From NCBI RefSeq assembly GCF_030398385.1, contig NZ_JAOAOQ010000015.1:1-64000 (forward strand): DNA of 64,000 bases, in the 5' to 3' direction. Each line of letters begins with the position of its first letter. Position 1 is the first letter of the stretch. Below the pieces are notes generated by a model, which saw only the letters and a list, made by a program, of their open reading frames with translations, had not been told where the DNA came from and did no database searches. Below are positions 48,252 to 57,728 of this stretch, piece by piece. The position numbers were made by a program, and so were the translations under genes. This stretch comes from Aquibium sp. ELW1220. GTDB lineage: Bacteria; Pseudomonadota; Alphaproteobacteria; Rhizobiales; Rhizobiaceae.

Positions 48252-50864
48252 CTACGCCTCGCCTTCCAGCATGTCCTTCACCACCGTCGCAAGCTGCTTC
48301 AGCGAGAAGGGCTTCGGCAGGAAGCCGAACTTGGCGTCTGCGGGAAGGTTCCTGGCGAAGGCATCCTCGGCATAGCCGGAGACGAAGACGAACTTCACGT
48401 CCGACTGGCGCTTGCGCAGCTCGCCGAGCAGCGTCGGTCCGTCCATCTCGGGCATCACCACGTCCGAGACCACGATGTCGATCGCCCCGTCGAGTTCGTC
48501 GAAGATTTCGAGCGCCTCGACGCCCGACGAGGCCTCGTGCACCGTATAGCCGCGCGAGCGCAGCGCACGCACGCCGCCCATCCGCACGGCATCCTCATCC
48601 TCGACGAGCAGCACCGTCGCCGACCCGGAAAGGTCCTTGTTGGCTTCCGGCTTGACCGCCGACGTCGCGGCCTCGGCCCTGGCCGCTTCTTCCCGTTCCT
48701 TTTCCTGCACGATGTGGCGCGGCAGGAAGATACGGAATGTCGTCCCGACGCCCACCTGGGAATCGCAGAAGATGAAGCCACCGGTCTGCTTGATGATGCC
48801 GTACACCATGGAAAGGCCGAGGCCCGTGCCCTTGCCCACCTCCTTGGTCGTGAAGAAGGGTTCGAAGATCTTCTTGAGGATGTCCGGCGGGATGCCCGTG
48901 CCCGTGTCCTCGACGTCGATCAGCACGTAATCGCCAGCCGTGAGTTCGCGATAGCCGAACGGCGCGCATTCCTCGGCCGGCACGTTCTTGGTGCGCACCA
49001 CCAGATCGCCGCCGCCCGGCATGGCGTCGCGCGCATTCACCGTGAGATTGACGATCACCTGTTCGAACTGGCCGAGGTCGACCTTGACCGGCCAGATGTC
49101 GCGGCCATGGTCGATGCGCAGCCGCATGTCGTTGCCGGCCAGCCGGGTGAGCAGCATGCGCAGGTCGGCCAGCACGTCGGTCAGGTTCAGCACTTCCGGC
49201 CGCAGCGTCTGGCGCCGCGAGAACGCGAGCAGCTGGCGCACCAGCGAGGCGGCGCGGTTGGCGTTCTGCTTGATGTTCATGATGTCTGCGAAGGAAGGGT
49301 CCGACGGCCTGTGGCTGGCGAGGAGCAGGTCCGACGCCATGATGATGGCGGTGAGCACGTTGTTGAAGTCGTGCGCGATGCCGCCGGCAAGCTGGCCGAC
49401 GGCCTGCATCTTCTGGCCCTGCGCCATCTGCGCCTCGAGCGCCTTCTGCTCGGTCGTGTCGACGGCGTAGACGATCGCCGCCTCCTCGGCGGTCTCGCCC
49501 TCGCTCGCGTCGGCGACCGCGCTGACGTAGAAACGGATGTGCCGTTCCTCGTCGGTCGGCAGGATGGTGTCGATCGGGGCGATGTCGGCCTGGTGCTGCT
49601 TGGCCTTGTCGAGCGCGGCGGCAAAACCCGCGCGGTCGCGCTCGTGGATGACCGTGTCGAGACGCGCCCTGCGGTCGACCGCATCGCGATCGACGACGCT
49701 CGAGAACAGCGACAGGAACGGCGCGTTGGTGCGCAGGATGCGGCCAGCACCGTCGATGCCGGCGATCGCCATCGGCGTGGAGTTGAAGAAGCGCGTGAAG
49801 CGGACTTCCGACGCGCGCAAATCCGCCGAGGCATCCTCTCCCTGCGCCCGGTTGAGCACGATGGTGCGGGTCGGACCCGGTGCGCCGTCCCGGCTGGCTG
49901 TCGCCCGATGCATGAAGCGCACCGGAAGCGCCTCGCCCTTGACCGTCGAGAGGTCGAGATCGATCACCGCGTTGCGGGTGGCGCCCGGATCGGCCTTGAC
50001 CGACCGGATCAGCGCCATGCCGTCACCGGCCACGACTTCGGAAAGGGCAACCGAACCCGGCGAGAAGCTGGCCAGATCGATGCCCAGCCATTCCGCCAGC
50101 GTGGCGTTGAGATAGGTGATCCGCCCGGCCGGATCGGCCGAGAAGAAGCCGGCGGGCGCATGGTCGAGATGATCGATCGCCTGCTGCAGGTCGAGAAAGA
50201 ACCGTTCCTGCTCGGCGCGCTCGCCCGAAATGTCCTCGACCTGCCATGCCAGCAGCGGCTGGCGCTGGCCTGCTGCCCGGAAGCTACGCGCCCGCACCCT
50301 GTACCAGTGGGCACCCGGTTCCGATCCGGGACGGATCGATTGCGAGACGCGGAACTCGCCGTCGCCGCCCCGCCCGTCGCGCAGCCCGAGCGCGAGGCGC
50401 TCGACCGTCGGGGAGGCCTCGATGTTGTCGGCAAGGTGCACGTCGAGCGTCCGCACGTCGGCAGCCGACGTCGCACCGGTAAGCCTCGAATAGGCCTGGT
50501 TGGCATAGAGTACGCGCGCGCGCATGTCGGACACGACGAGCCCCTGCCCCATCGTGTCGATGTAGGCCTTGGCCAGTTCGTCCCCCGAAGACCGTGGCGC
50601 CACCTGGACGAAGCCGATGGCCGAAGCGAACAGGTAGCCGACGCCGATCATGGCCAGGATGCCGAGCAGCCCGAGCAGGAAAGGATCGCCGAGCTGGTCG
50701 CGCATCAGGGCAAACACGAAGGCTGCCCCCACGAGCACGATGATGAAGACGATCAGCCGCGCAATCGTCCCCGGACGCGAGTTCTGGTCGACGATGGGCG
50801 CCGGATAGAATTCGCCTTCGCCGTTCCCCTCCATCCGCTGTCCGTCCTGCCCGAATCCTGCCAT
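48252..50864 (-). CDS. cckA: Hybrid histidine kinase/phosphatase CckA
   Basis: An 870-residue inner-membrane hybrid kinase, the top of the CckA-ChpT-CtrA relay that controls the alphaproteobacterial cell cycle. Two membrane helices (about 36-56 and 60-80) are followed by PAS-like domains, a DHp helix with the phosphorylated H498 in GGIAHDFNN, an HATPase domain ([31 protein letters not shown]), and a C-terminal receiver domain with phospho-acceptor D801 in [12 protein letters not shown]. The architecture and length match CckA. Starts at 50864 and 50834 are both possible. chpT and ctrA are not in this window. Confidence 0.94.
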   Translation of the reverse strand: MAGFGQDGQRMEGNGEGEFYPAPIVDQNSRPGTIARLIVFIIVLVGAAFVFALMRDQLGDPFLLGLLGILAMIGVGYLFASAIGFVQVAPRSSGDELAKAYIDTMGQGLVVSDMRARVLYANQAYSRLTGATSAADVRTLDVHLADNIEASPTVERLALGLRDGRGGDGEFRVSQSIRPGSEPGAHWYRVRARSFRAAGQRQPLLAWQVEDISGERAEQERFFLDLQQAIDHLDHAPAGFFSADPAGRITYLNATLAEWLGIDLASFSPGSVALSEVVAGDGMALIRSVKADPGATRNAVIDLDLSTVKGEALPVRFMHRATASRDGAPGPTRTIVLNRAQGEDASADLRASEVRFTRFFNSTPMAIAGIDGAGRILRTNAPFLSLFSSVVDRDAVDRRARLDTVIHERDRAGFAAALDKAKQHQADIAPIDTILPTDEERHIRFYVSAVADASEGETAEEAAIVYAVDTTEQKALEAQMAQGQKMQAVGQLAGGIAHDFNNVLTAIIMASDLLLASHRPSDPSFADIMNIKQNANRAASLVRQLLAFSRRQTLRPEVLNLTDVLADLRMLLTRLAGNDMRLRIDHGRDIWPVKVDLGQFEQVIVNLTVNARDAMPGGGDLVVRTKNVPAEECAPFGYRELTAGDYVLIDVEDTGTGIPPDILKKIFEPFFTTKEVGKGTGLGLSMVYGIIKQTGGFIFCDSQVGVGTTFRIFLPRHIVQEKEREEAARAEAATSAVKPEANKDLSGSATVLLVEDEDAVRMGGVRALRSRGYTVHEASSGVEALEIFDELDGAIDIVVSDVVMPEMDGPTLLGELRKRQSDVKFVFVSGYAEDAFARNLPADAKFGFLPKPFSLKQLATVVKDMLEGEA

Positions 50865-51077
50865 GCCGCCCGTGCCCGGTATGAATCACATAATGAACGG
50901 GCGCGAAAGCCCGCCGGGTCCATTCTCCAGAGCATCCCGCTTCGCGCGGCGCTGCGATCTCCCGCAAGGCCGCACCTTCGCGAAGCGACCATATTTATCA
51001 CACGGTAGCATGCTCATTTGCTTGCGGCGCAGCAATTCGCGTGTCAATCGTGTCGCGGCACCTCAGAGGAGAGTTCG

Positions 51078-52121
51078 ATGACCAGCTTGCTGGATGGCTT
51101 GATTGATTCCCGGTACATCCCGGCGGTCACCTGGCTGATCATCGGCGTCATTGCGGTGATCGTCGCCTATGCGGGTTTCCGCGTCGTGCGCATGCTGACG
51201 TCGGGAACCTACATCGCCGGCGGCCGCAACCGCCGCACGCGGCTCGCCGTGCTCGACGCAGCCGCCGTGGACGACAGGCGCCGGCTTGTCCTCGTGCGCC
51301 GCGACGACGTCGAGCATCTCATCCTGATCGGCGGCCCGACCGACGTGGTGGTGGAGCAGGACATCCGCCTCGGTACCCGCCAGCCCCGCGCTCAAGCAGC
51401 GGAACCGGCGCGCGCGATCGCTCCGGATCCCGACCATGCGTTCGACGCCTACGACCACGGCGACGAAGCGCTTCAGCCCAACCCGATCCCGCCGGCACCG
51501 CCGCGCCAGGTTCCGGCCGCACCGCAGCGCCAGCCGAGCCGCGCTGCGGAGAGGCCGCCGGTTCAGCGTGCCCCGGCGGCGTCGCGACCCGTGAACGTCG
51601 AACCCGCCCCTTCGCCGGCTCCCACCCCGCCGCCGCCGCCCGCGCCCCCCGCGCCTCCGGCCGCCGTACACCAGCAGGTCGCCGTACGACCGGTCGCGCC
51701 GATGCCCGTTCGGCAGCCGCTTGCGCCGGTGGCGCAGCAGGCGCAGGCACCCGTCGCTCCGCAGCAGCAGGTGCCGACCGCGCCGCGGCAGCAGCGGACG
51801 ATCCGCCCTGTCCTGCCGCGCGTCACCTTGCCGGCCGCGACCCAGCCGAATTTCCCGCAACCTCCGGAAGAACGCCGCGATCCGCCGGTCGTGGCCCGCG
51901 TGACCCCCCACCCGGCACGGGCGCAGGCGACTCGCAGAGCCCAGCAACAGCAGCCTCAGCCCGCTCCCGCGCCGGTGGAGAACGATCTCGACGACGCCCT
52001 GCTGCAGGAACTCGAGACTTCCCTGCGCTACCCGGCCCGCGAGCGCAGCCGCGCGAAGGCCGCCGACATCGACGAGGAGATGAACAAGCTCCTCGGCGAG
52101 ATGTCACGCGACCGCCGCTGA
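51078..52121 (+). CDS. FliO-like membrane protein with Pro/Ala/Gln-rich tail
   Basis: A 347-residue protein. One N-terminal membrane helix (about 17-39, TWLIIGVIAVIVAYAGFRVV) precedes a FliO-type small beta domain (about 50-98: RLAVLDAAAVDDRRRLVLVRRDDVEHLILIGG-type pattern, then VVVEQDI). After that comes a long Pro/Ala/Gln-rich, probably disordered stretch (about 110-300) and a conserved-looking helical end (LLQELETSLRYPAR ... EEMNKLLGEMS). The start at 51078 follows AGAGGAGAG. FliO works in flagellar export, but no flagellar gene is near, and the gene is next to cckA, as in relatives. A separate envelope role is possible. Confidence 0.7.
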   Translation: MTSLLDGLIDSRYIPAVTWLIIGVIAVIVAYAGFRVVRMLTSGTYIAGGRNRRTRLAVLDAAAVDDRRRLVLVRRDDVEHLILIGGPTDVVVEQDIRLGTRQPRAQAAEPARAIAPDPDHAFDAYDHGDEALQPNPIPPAPPRQVPAAPQRQPSRAAERPPVQRAPAASRPVNVEPAPSPAPTPPPPPAPPAPPAAVHQQVAVRPVAPMPVRQPLAPVAQQAQAPVAPQQQVPTAPRQQRTIRPVLPRVTLPAATQPNFPQPPEERRDPPVVARVTPHPARAQATRRAQQQQPQPAPAPVENDLDDALLQELETSLRYPARERSRAKAADIDEEMNKLLGEMSRDRR

Positions 52122-52301
52122 GCGGCAGGTTCGCCGGAAGCCCGCAGCCGCACGGCCGCGAGGTACGGCCGAATCCAAAGCACCGCGACCCGATCGGACG
52201 GCATCCGATGCCGGGAGGATGCGGCCGCAACCGCGCCGCCGCCTGAGGCCGCCCGGCGCAGGAACCCCGCACATGGCGGAGGATGGCCGGCACAAAAAAA
52301 A

Positions 52302-52324
52302 GCGGCCACGGGGGCCGCCTTTTG
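52302..52324. terminator. Bidirectional terminator between the FliO-like gene and dksA
   Basis: GCGGCC (52302-52307) and GGCCGC (52313-52318) form a stem with a 5-base loop. An A8 run precedes it and a TTTT run follows (after one C), so both converging transcripts get a stem followed by Us. Confidence 0.75.
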
Positions 52325-52362
52325 GATCTCTTTCCTGAAGTCCTGCCGCAGCGGCGTGCGGG

Positions 52363-52776
52363 TCAGTCGTCCCGGTAGACCTTTTCGCGACGCTCGTGGC
52401 GTTCCTGCGCCTCGATCGAAAGCGTTGCGATCGGCCGCGCGTCGAGCCGCTTCAGCGAGATCTGCTCGCCCGTCTCCTCGCAGTAGCCGTAAGTCCCGTC
52501 CTCGATCCGCATCAGCGCGGCGTCGATCTTGGAGATCAGCTTGCGCTGCCGGTCGCGGGCCCGCAGCTCGATGGCGCGGTCGGTTTCGGAAGAGGCACGG
52601 TCGGCGAGGTCGGGGTGGTTTGCGTTTTCCTGCTGCAGGATTTCGAGGGTTTCGCGCGCTTCGCGAAGAATGTCGTTCTTCCAGGTCATGAGCTTGGCGC
52701 GGAAGTAGGCCTTCTGCCGCTCGTTCATGAACGGCTCGCTCTCGCTGGGCACGTAGTCTTCCATGGTTTCGCTCAC
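52363..52776 (-). CDS. dksA: RNA polymerase-binding transcription factor DksA
   Basis: A 137-residue ppGpp cofactor that binds the RNA-polymerase secondary channel and retunes promoters in starvation. It has the coiled-coil hairpin (from about 20: AYFRAKLMTWKNDILREAR ... ADRASSETDRAIELRARDRQRK) and the C-terminal zinc-finger-like region, which here has one Cys only (GYCEETGEQI) in place of the four-Cys set, the usual state of many alphaproteobacterial DksA proteins. I choose the GTG at 52776 (MSETMEDYVPSESEPF) because GGGGGAGA lies 7 bases upstream; the ATG at 52791 has no ribosome-binding site and would leave a leader of only about 11 bases. Confidence 0.93.
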   Translation of the reverse strand: MSETMEDYVPSESEPFMNERQKAYFRAKLMTWKNDILREARETLEILQQENANHPDLADRASSETDRAIELRARDRQRKLISKIDAALMRIEDGTYGYCEETGEQISLKRLDARPIATLSIEAQERHERREKVYRDD

Positions 52777-52808
52777 CTGAGTCTCCCCCATAGCTATGAA
52801 CCGGCGCC

Positions 52809-52837
52809 TATATATTCGGGCCGCCGAAGCTGTACAA
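52809..52837 (-). promoter_or_regulatory. Probable sigma-70-type promoter of dksA
   Basis: On the minus strand TTGTAC (52832-52837) and TATATA (52809-52814) are separated by 17 bases. Transcription would start near 52802, leaving about 25 bases before the GTG start at 52776. Confidence 0.6.
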
Positions 52838-53061
52838 GCCAAAAGGTGAGCAATGTCACGCGTTTGTTAGCCATGCACCGAAAGCCGGCCGAAGCCGTCC
52901 CGGCCGTCGTGCCGCAAGGGAAACGCGGTTTTCCCGAGCTTTCGAGAAGGCTTCCGGGCCACGCTCGCGAGCGGTGCCCAGCATGCGAGTTGCGTTGCGC
53001 GGGGCCTCCCGGTAATGCTCCGCGCAGGCACGAGGGCGCTTGCCCGCGAGGAGGATGTCAG

Positions 53062-53571
53062 ATGAGCCGCCTTTTCCTTCTGCGCCATGCGCGTGCCGCC
53101 TGGGCCGAGCCCGGAGACCGCGATTTCGACCGTCCGCTGACCGAGGAAGGGCGCAGCGAGAGCCGCATCGTCGGCGAGATGATGCTCGCGAACGGCTACC
53201 GGCCCGACCGCGTCGTCTGCTCGCCGGCCCGGCGCGCGCTCGATACCTGGCGCGGGGTCGCCGAGGTCCTGGACATGAAACCATCCGAAGCCCTGCTCTC
53301 GGAGACCCTCTACGCCGCCGATGCCGCCGGCTATCTGACCATCGTGCGCAACAACGGTGCCAACGGATCGCTGCTGATCGTCGGCCACAACCCGACGATC
53401 GAGGACCTGGCGCTCGGGCTGTCTGCGGCCGGTGTCGGTCCGGCCCGCGACGATCTCGACAAGGGTTTCCCGACGGGCGGGCTCGCGGTGATCTCGTTCG
53501 AAGGCGACCTGTCGGAGGCGATGCCCGGCGTCGGGACGCTCGAGGCCTTCTTCATGCCCTCCGACCACTGA
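53062..53571 (+). CDS. SixA-like phosphohistidine phosphatase
   Basis: A 169-residue histidine phosphatase of the SixA branch. The phosphate-pocket motif is LFLLRHARAAW (RHG variant RHA, as in SixA), with later residues in CSPARRAL and LLIVGHNPTIEDLAL. The start at 53062 follows GAGGAGG. SixA proteins dephosphorylate HPt domains or PTS proteins in other bacteria, so with an HPt protein in the same window the pairing is worth noting, though they are 6.6 kb apart. It is divergent from dksA. Confidence 0.88.
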   Translation: MSRLFLLRHARAAWAEPGDRDFDRPLTEEGRSESRIVGEMMLANGYRPDRVVCSPARRALDTWRGVAEVLDMKPSEALLSETLYAADAAGYLTIVRNNGANGSLLIVGHNPTIEDLALGLSAAGVGPARDDLDKGFPTGGLAVISFEGDLSEAMPGVGTLEAFFMPSDH

Positions 53572-53638
53572 ACGCCCCCGCGGGATTACAAATGGCCGGC
53601 CTCGGGCCTATATCCGGCCAGTTGCTCCGCAGGCGAGG

Positions 53639-55108
53639 ATGACGTTGGCGTCTCTCACGAACTTCACCGACGAGGCGTTCATAGCGCTCGACACGATAGC
53701 CGGCAGAGCCGCGAACCTCGTCGCGCCTTCCCTCCGGCTGGGCGTGACCGGGCTGTCGCGCGCCGGCAAGACGGTCTTCATTTCCGCCTTCGTGCACAAC
53801 CTGATCCACGGCGGCCGGCTTCCGATGTTCGAGGCGCAGAAGTCGGGCCGGCTCGCCCGCGCCTATCTCGAGGAGCAGCCCGACGACGCCGTGCCGCGGT
53901 TCCAGTACGAGGACCACGTGGCGGCCCTTCTCGACGCCCGCGCATGGCCCGAATCGACCCGCGCAATCTCCGAACTCCGGTTGACCATCGAGTATGAATC
54001 GGCGTCGGCCTGGGGGCGCATGCTCTCGCGCGGGCGCATCTCGATCGACATCGTCGACTATCCGGGCGAGTGGCTTCTCGACCTGCCGCTGCTCGGCAAG
54101 GATTTCGCCGCCTTCTCGGCCGACTCCTTCCAGCTCGCCGCCCTTCCGGTTCGAGCCGATCTCTCGGCCGAGTGGCTGGCGCTGGCGGCCACCATCGATC
54201 CCGACCGCGACGCCGACGAGATGACGGCGCGGCGCCTCGCCGAAGTCTTCACCGCCTACCTGCGGGCCTGTCGCCAGGATACGCGTGCCCTGTCCACCCT
54301 GCCGCCAGGGCGGTTCCTGATGCCCGGCGATCTCGAAGGTTCGCCCGCGCTGACCTTCACGCCCCTGCCGAACCTGCGCGATGGCCGGGCGCGGCCGGGT
54401 TCGCTGCGCGCCATGATGGAGCGCCGCTTCGAGGCCTACAAGACGCATGTCGTCAAACCCTTCTTCCGCGAGCATGTCGCCCGGCTCGACCGGCAGATCG
54501 TGCTGATCGACGTGATGCAGGCGATGAACGCGGGTCCGGCAGCGCTGGCCGACCTCGAACGGGCCCTGACCGAGATCCTCGGCTGCTTCCGTCCGGGCTC
54601 CGGCGGCCTCCTGTCGAACCTTATGTCGCGCCGCATCGACCGGATCCTGATCGCGGCGACCAAGGCCGACCAGATCCATCACACCAGCCACGACCGGCTG
54701 CAGGCCATCGTGCGCCGGCTGACCGAGCGGGCGGCGGCGCGGGCCGACATTTCGGGAGCGGCCGTCGACGTACTGGCACTGGCCGCAGTCCGCGCGACGC
54801 GCGAGGGCACCGTCACGCAGCGGCGCGAGGAACTGCCGGTGATCATCGGGACCCCGCTTTCGGGCGAAACGATCGGCGGCGAGACCTTCGACGGCGACAC
54901 CGAAACGGCCGTCTTTCCGGGAGACCTGCCGAAGTCTCCCGATTCGCTGTTCGATGCTGGCGCGATCGCCGGCCAGACGCGCGCCATCCGCTTCGTCCGC
55001 TTCCGGCCGCCCCGGCTGGAACGCAGCGCCGACGGCGTGACGCTTTCCCTGCCGCACATCCGCCTCGACAGGGCATTGCAGTTCCTGATCGGAGACCGGC
55101 TGTCATGA
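53639..55108 (+). CDS. YcjX family P-loop protein (DUF463)
   Basis: A 489-residue nucleotide-binding protein of the YcjX family. The P-loop is GLSRAGKT (38-45), the G3-like segment SIDIVDYPGEWLLDLP, and the G4-like segment AATKADQIHH. The family is related to dynamin- or Ras-like GTPases; it has been connected with phage-shock (psp) genes in enterobacteria, but its role here is unknown. It overlaps the downstream ycjF-type gene by 4 bases, and the two almost always occur together. Confidence 0.9.
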   Translation: MTLASLTNFTDEAFIALDTIAGRAANLVAPSLRLGVTGLSRAGKTVFISAFVHNLIHGGRLPMFEAQKSGRLARAYLEEQPDDAVPRFQYEDHVAALLDARAWPESTRAISELRLTIEYESASAWGRMLSRGRISIDIVDYPGEWLLDLPLLGKDFAAFSADSFQLAALPVRADLSAEWLALAATIDPDRDADEMTARRLAEVFTAYLRACRQDTRALSTLPPGRFLMPGDLEGSPALTFTPLPNLRDGRARPGSLRAMMERRFEAYKTHVVKPFFREHVARLDRQIVLIDVMQAMNAGPAALADLERALTEILGCFRPGSGGLLSNLMSRRIDRILIAATKADQIHHTSHDRLQAIVRRLTERAAARADISGAAVDVLALAAVRATREGTVTQRREELPVIIGTPLSGETIGGETFDGDTETAVFPGDLPKSPDSLFDAGAIAGQTRAIRFVRFRPPRLERSADGVTLSLPHIRLDRALQFLIGDRLS

Positions 55109-56166
55109 GCGACGCACGGGAACCAAAGGCGTTCCGTCTTCCGCCGGATCGCAAGGCGGCGGCGCAGGCCGAACGCGAGCCGCGCGCGCTGCACGGCGCG
55201 GAGATGTCGGTGGTGACGCCGGCAGCCGTCGACGTCTTCGAGAACGACACGGCCGAGACCGCCCCGCCGCCGCCGCCCGCAGCAAGGCGGCGATCCCGGC
55301 TGGGGACGATCTTCTTCGGCGCCGCCGGCATTCTCGTGTCTCTGGCGATAGGACTGTCCATCGACGAACTGATCCGCTCCCTGTTTGCCCGCGCCGACTG
55401 GCTGGGCTGGCTGGGTGCGGGCCTCGCGGCGGTTGCGACGGCCGCCCTCCTCGCCATCCTGATTCGCGAGGCCGCGGCACTTACGCGGCTGTCGTCGGTG
55501 GAGAATCTGAGCCGCCGGGCGGTCGATGCCCTCGAACGCAACGATCCGAAGGCGGCGCGCGCGCTGGTCGACGACCTGTCGGGGTTCCTCGCATCGCGCC
55601 CGCAGACGGCGAAGGGGCGCCGGACGCTGGACGAGCTTCGGCACGACGTGATCGACGGTCCCGACCTGATCCGGCTGGCCGAAACCGAGCTTCTCGCCCC
55701 TCTGGACGCGGAGGCACGGCGCCTGATCCTTGACGCGGGCAAGCGCGTCTCCATGGTCACCGCCGTCAGCCCGCGCGCGGCGGTGGACCTGGTCTATGTC
55801 CTCTACGAGGCGAGCCGGCTGATCCGGCGGCTGGCCGAGCTCTACGGCGCCCGCCCGGGCACCCTCGGCTTCCTGCGCCTGGCCCGCGGCGTGCTGGCGC
55901 ATCTCGCGGTGACGGGATCGATGGCTGCCGGCGACACGCTGGTGCAGCAACTCGTCGGCCACGGCCTGGCCGCCCGCCTCTCGGCAAAGCTCGGAGAAGG
56001 CGTGGTCAACGGGATGATGACGGTGCGTATCGGGATGGCGGCGATGGATACCGTCCGTCCCCTGCCCTTCGACGCGGTCCGCAAGCCGCGTATGGGGGAC
56101 TTCGTCGGTGCGCTGGCCCGATTCGCGGGCGCGCAGGATGGCCAAAAGGACACACCTTCCAGGTGA
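55105..56166 (+). CDS. YcjF family membrane protein (TIGR01620, DUF697)
   Basis: A 353-residue protein with two adjacent membrane helices (about 68-88, LGTIFFGAAGILVSLAIGL, and 100-120, LGAGLAAVATAALLAILI) after a polar N-terminus rich in proline, then a cytosolic DUF697 domain. The conserved end is DTVRPLPFDAVRKPRMGDF. The start overlaps the ycjX stop (ATGA, 55105-55108), and the gene is its translational partner. Probably an inner-membrane anchor for the YcjX protein. Confidence 0.9.
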   Translation: MSDAREPKAFRLPPDRKAAAQAEREPRALHGAEMSVVTPAAVDVFENDTAETAPPPPPAARRRSRLGTIFFGAAGILVSLAIGLSIDELIRSLFARADWLGWLGAGLAAVATAALLAILIREAAALTRLSSVENLSRRAVDALERNDPKAARALVDDLSGFLASRPQTAKGRRTLDELRHDVIDGPDLIRLAETELLAPLDAEARRLILDAGKRVSMVTAVSPRAAVDLVYVLYEASRLIRRLAELYGARPGTLGFLRLARGVLAHLAVTGSMAAGDTLVQQLVGHGLAARLSAKLGEGVVNGMMTVRIGMAAMDTVRPLPFDAVRKPRMGDFVGALARFAGAQDGQKDTPSR

Positions 56167-56272
56167 ACGTCGGCGACAGCTCCGGTTTTACGGGAGAGCC
56201 GACGCCGCATCTAGACGAAGCATTAACCAATCTTCTACAAGGTCGGGCAGATAGAGCTTATCGGTCGGTGCC

Positions 56273-56821
56273 ATGATCAAGAGTGTATGTCGTTCCGCAA
56301 TCCTGCCGCTGATGGCAAGCGTGCCGTTCGTTTCGGACGTGCCAGCGGCCTTCGCAGCGGATGGCGACCAGCAGTTTTTCCAGAGCGTGCGCGGCGAGTG
56401 GTCCGGGCCTGGCGAGATCGTCGCCGGCAAGTACAAGGGGACCAAGTTCACCTGTTCGCTGACCGGCGACACCCCGACGGGAAAAATCGGCATGGCGCTC
56501 GAGGGCAGCTGCCGGGTCGGCCTGTTCTCGCAGAAGATGTCGGCCCGCATCGAGCGCAAGGGCCGCTCCTACAAGGGCACGTTCCTCGACGGCGCGACCG
56601 GCGAGGGCTTGGACATCGTGTCGGGCAACGTCAGCAAGTCCAAGGTCGTCATGGCGCTCAACCGCAACGACCTCAACGGTGCGATGCTGGCCAGCATGAA
56701 GGGCGACGACACCATGAGCGTCACCGTCTCGGTGCGCGTCAACAAGGAGCTCGTGCCGGTCATCGGCATGAACCTCAAGCGCGTCGACACCGCGGCAGTG
56801 GGCGCCATCGCGCGCGACTAA
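56273..56821 (+). CDS. Secreted protein of unknown function
   Basis: A 182-residue protein with a signal peptide (ILPLMASVPFVSDVPAAFA, cleavage near AAD). The mature domain starts QFFQSVRGEWSGPGEIVAG, with a likely disulphide between FTCSLTG and EGSCRVG, and is beta-rich. It resembles conserved periplasmic hypothetical proteins of Hyphomicrobiales. Its start lacks a strong ribosome-binding site. It is convergent with folK, with a 7-bp GC hairpin (56845-56863) between the two. Confidence 0.75.
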   Translation: MIKSVCRSAILPLMASVPFVSDVPAAFAADGDQQFFQSVRGEWSGPGEIVAGKYKGTKFTCSLTGDTPTGKIGMALEGSCRVGLFSQKMSARIERKGRSYKGTFLDGATGEGLDIVSGNVSKSKVVMALNRNDLNGAMLASMKGDDTMSVTVSVRVNKELVPVIGMNLKRVDTAAVGAIARD

Positions 56822-56844
56822 CCGGCCCGGGGCGAAAGACGAAG

Positions 56845-56863
56845 GCGGCGCCGGAAGCGCCGC
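56845..56863. terminator. GC hairpin between convergent genes
   Basis: GCGGCGC (56845-56851) and GCGCCGC (56857-56863) form a perfect stem with a 5-base loop directly next to the folK stop. No T-run follows on either strand, so termination activity is uncertain. Confidence 0.35.
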
Positions 56864-57382
56864 TCAGGCCGTCCGCCACCAGTCGCCTGCAGGCTCCACG
56901 ACGGATATTCCCTCCCGATCGACATCGTTCAGCAGCGTCTCGAGCGTCAGGCCGGCGAGCGTGAAATCGGGCGCGATCTCGCGCAGCGGCAGGAGCACAA
57001 AAGCCCGCAGCCTCATGCGCGGATGAGGTATCTCCAGCCCCGGCTCCTTCAGCGTCAGTTCCGCATAGGTGAGGACGTCGACGTCGATTACCCGCGGCCC
57101 GCCGGGCTCCTTGCGCACGCGCTTCAGCACATTCTCGGTCGCAAGGCAGAGGTCGAGCAGGTCCTTCGGCGGCAGGGACGTGCGGATCCCGGCGACGCAG
57201 TTCAGGAAGTCGGGCTGGACCACCTCGCCCCAGGGCGGTGTGCGATAGATCGACGACACCGCGGCCACGCGGCAGCGCGCATCGCCGTCGATGATTCGCA
57301 GCGCAGCCGCCATCGCCGCCCTCGGATCGCCGAGATTCCCGCCGAGACCGAGATAGGCGGTTGCCTCATGCGGGCCAGGCAA
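56864..57382 (-). CDS. folK: Hydroxymethyl-dihydropterin pyrophosphokinase
   Basis: A 172-residue HPPK that transfers pyrophosphate from ATP to 6-hydroxymethyl-dihydropterin in folate synthesis. AYLGLGGNLGDP opens the fold, WGEVVQPDFLNCV follows, and GPRVIDVDVLTYAEL carries the metal-binding acids. I choose a TTG start at 57382 because GGAGG lies 6 bases upstream; the ATG at 57397 has no ribosome-binding site. Either way it overlaps the folB 3' end. Third gene of folP-folB-folK. Confidence 0.92.
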   Translation of the reverse strand: MPGPHEATAYLGLGGNLGDPRAAMAAALRIIDGDARCRVAAVSSIYRTPPWGEVVQPDFLNCVAGIRTSLPPKDLLDLCLATENVLKRVRKEPGGPRVIDVDVLTYAELTLKEPGLEIPHPRMRLRAFVLLPLREIAPDFTLAGLTLETLLNDVDREGISVVEPAGDWWRTA

Positions 57383-57728
57383 CCGTGACCTCCACATGAT
57401 CGAGCACGCCGGCGACGGGCGCGTTCGGCTTGCGCACGGTGATCTCGGCCCGGCGGATCTGCGGAAATCGGTCGGCGAGCGCCTTGGCGACCTCGAGGGC
57501 CAGCGCCTCGATGAGGTAGCGCCGCTCGCCGGTGACGATCCGCTCGATGACCTTGAAGGCGACGCCATAGTCGACGGTCGACTCGATCGAGTCGGTCTCC
57601 AGCGCCTTGGCGGGCTCCACGGTCAGCACCGCATCGACATAGAACCGCTGCCCGAGGGTCTCCTCCTCGTCGAGCACGCCGTGACGCGCGAAGAAGGCGC
57701 AGTTCTTCATTCGGATCTGGTACGTCAC
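57366..57728 (-). CDS. folB: Dihydroneopterin aldolase
   Basis: A 120-residue octameric aldolase that releases glycolaldehyde from dihydroneopterin. MKNCAFFARHGVLDEEETLGQ holds the catalytic glutamate and the FARHGVLDEE family motif; STVDYGVAFKVIERIV and YLIEALALEVAKAL supply the rest of the active site, and ITVRKPNAPV has the catalytic lysine. Its start overlaps the folP stop by 4 bases (57725-57728), which implies coupling. Confidence 0.94.
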   Translation of the reverse strand: MTYQIRMKNCAFFARHGVLDEEETLGQRFYVDAVLTVEPAKALETDSIESTVDYGVAFKVIERIVTGERRYLIEALALEVAKALADRFPQIRRAEITVRKPNAPVAGVLDHVEVTVAWPA

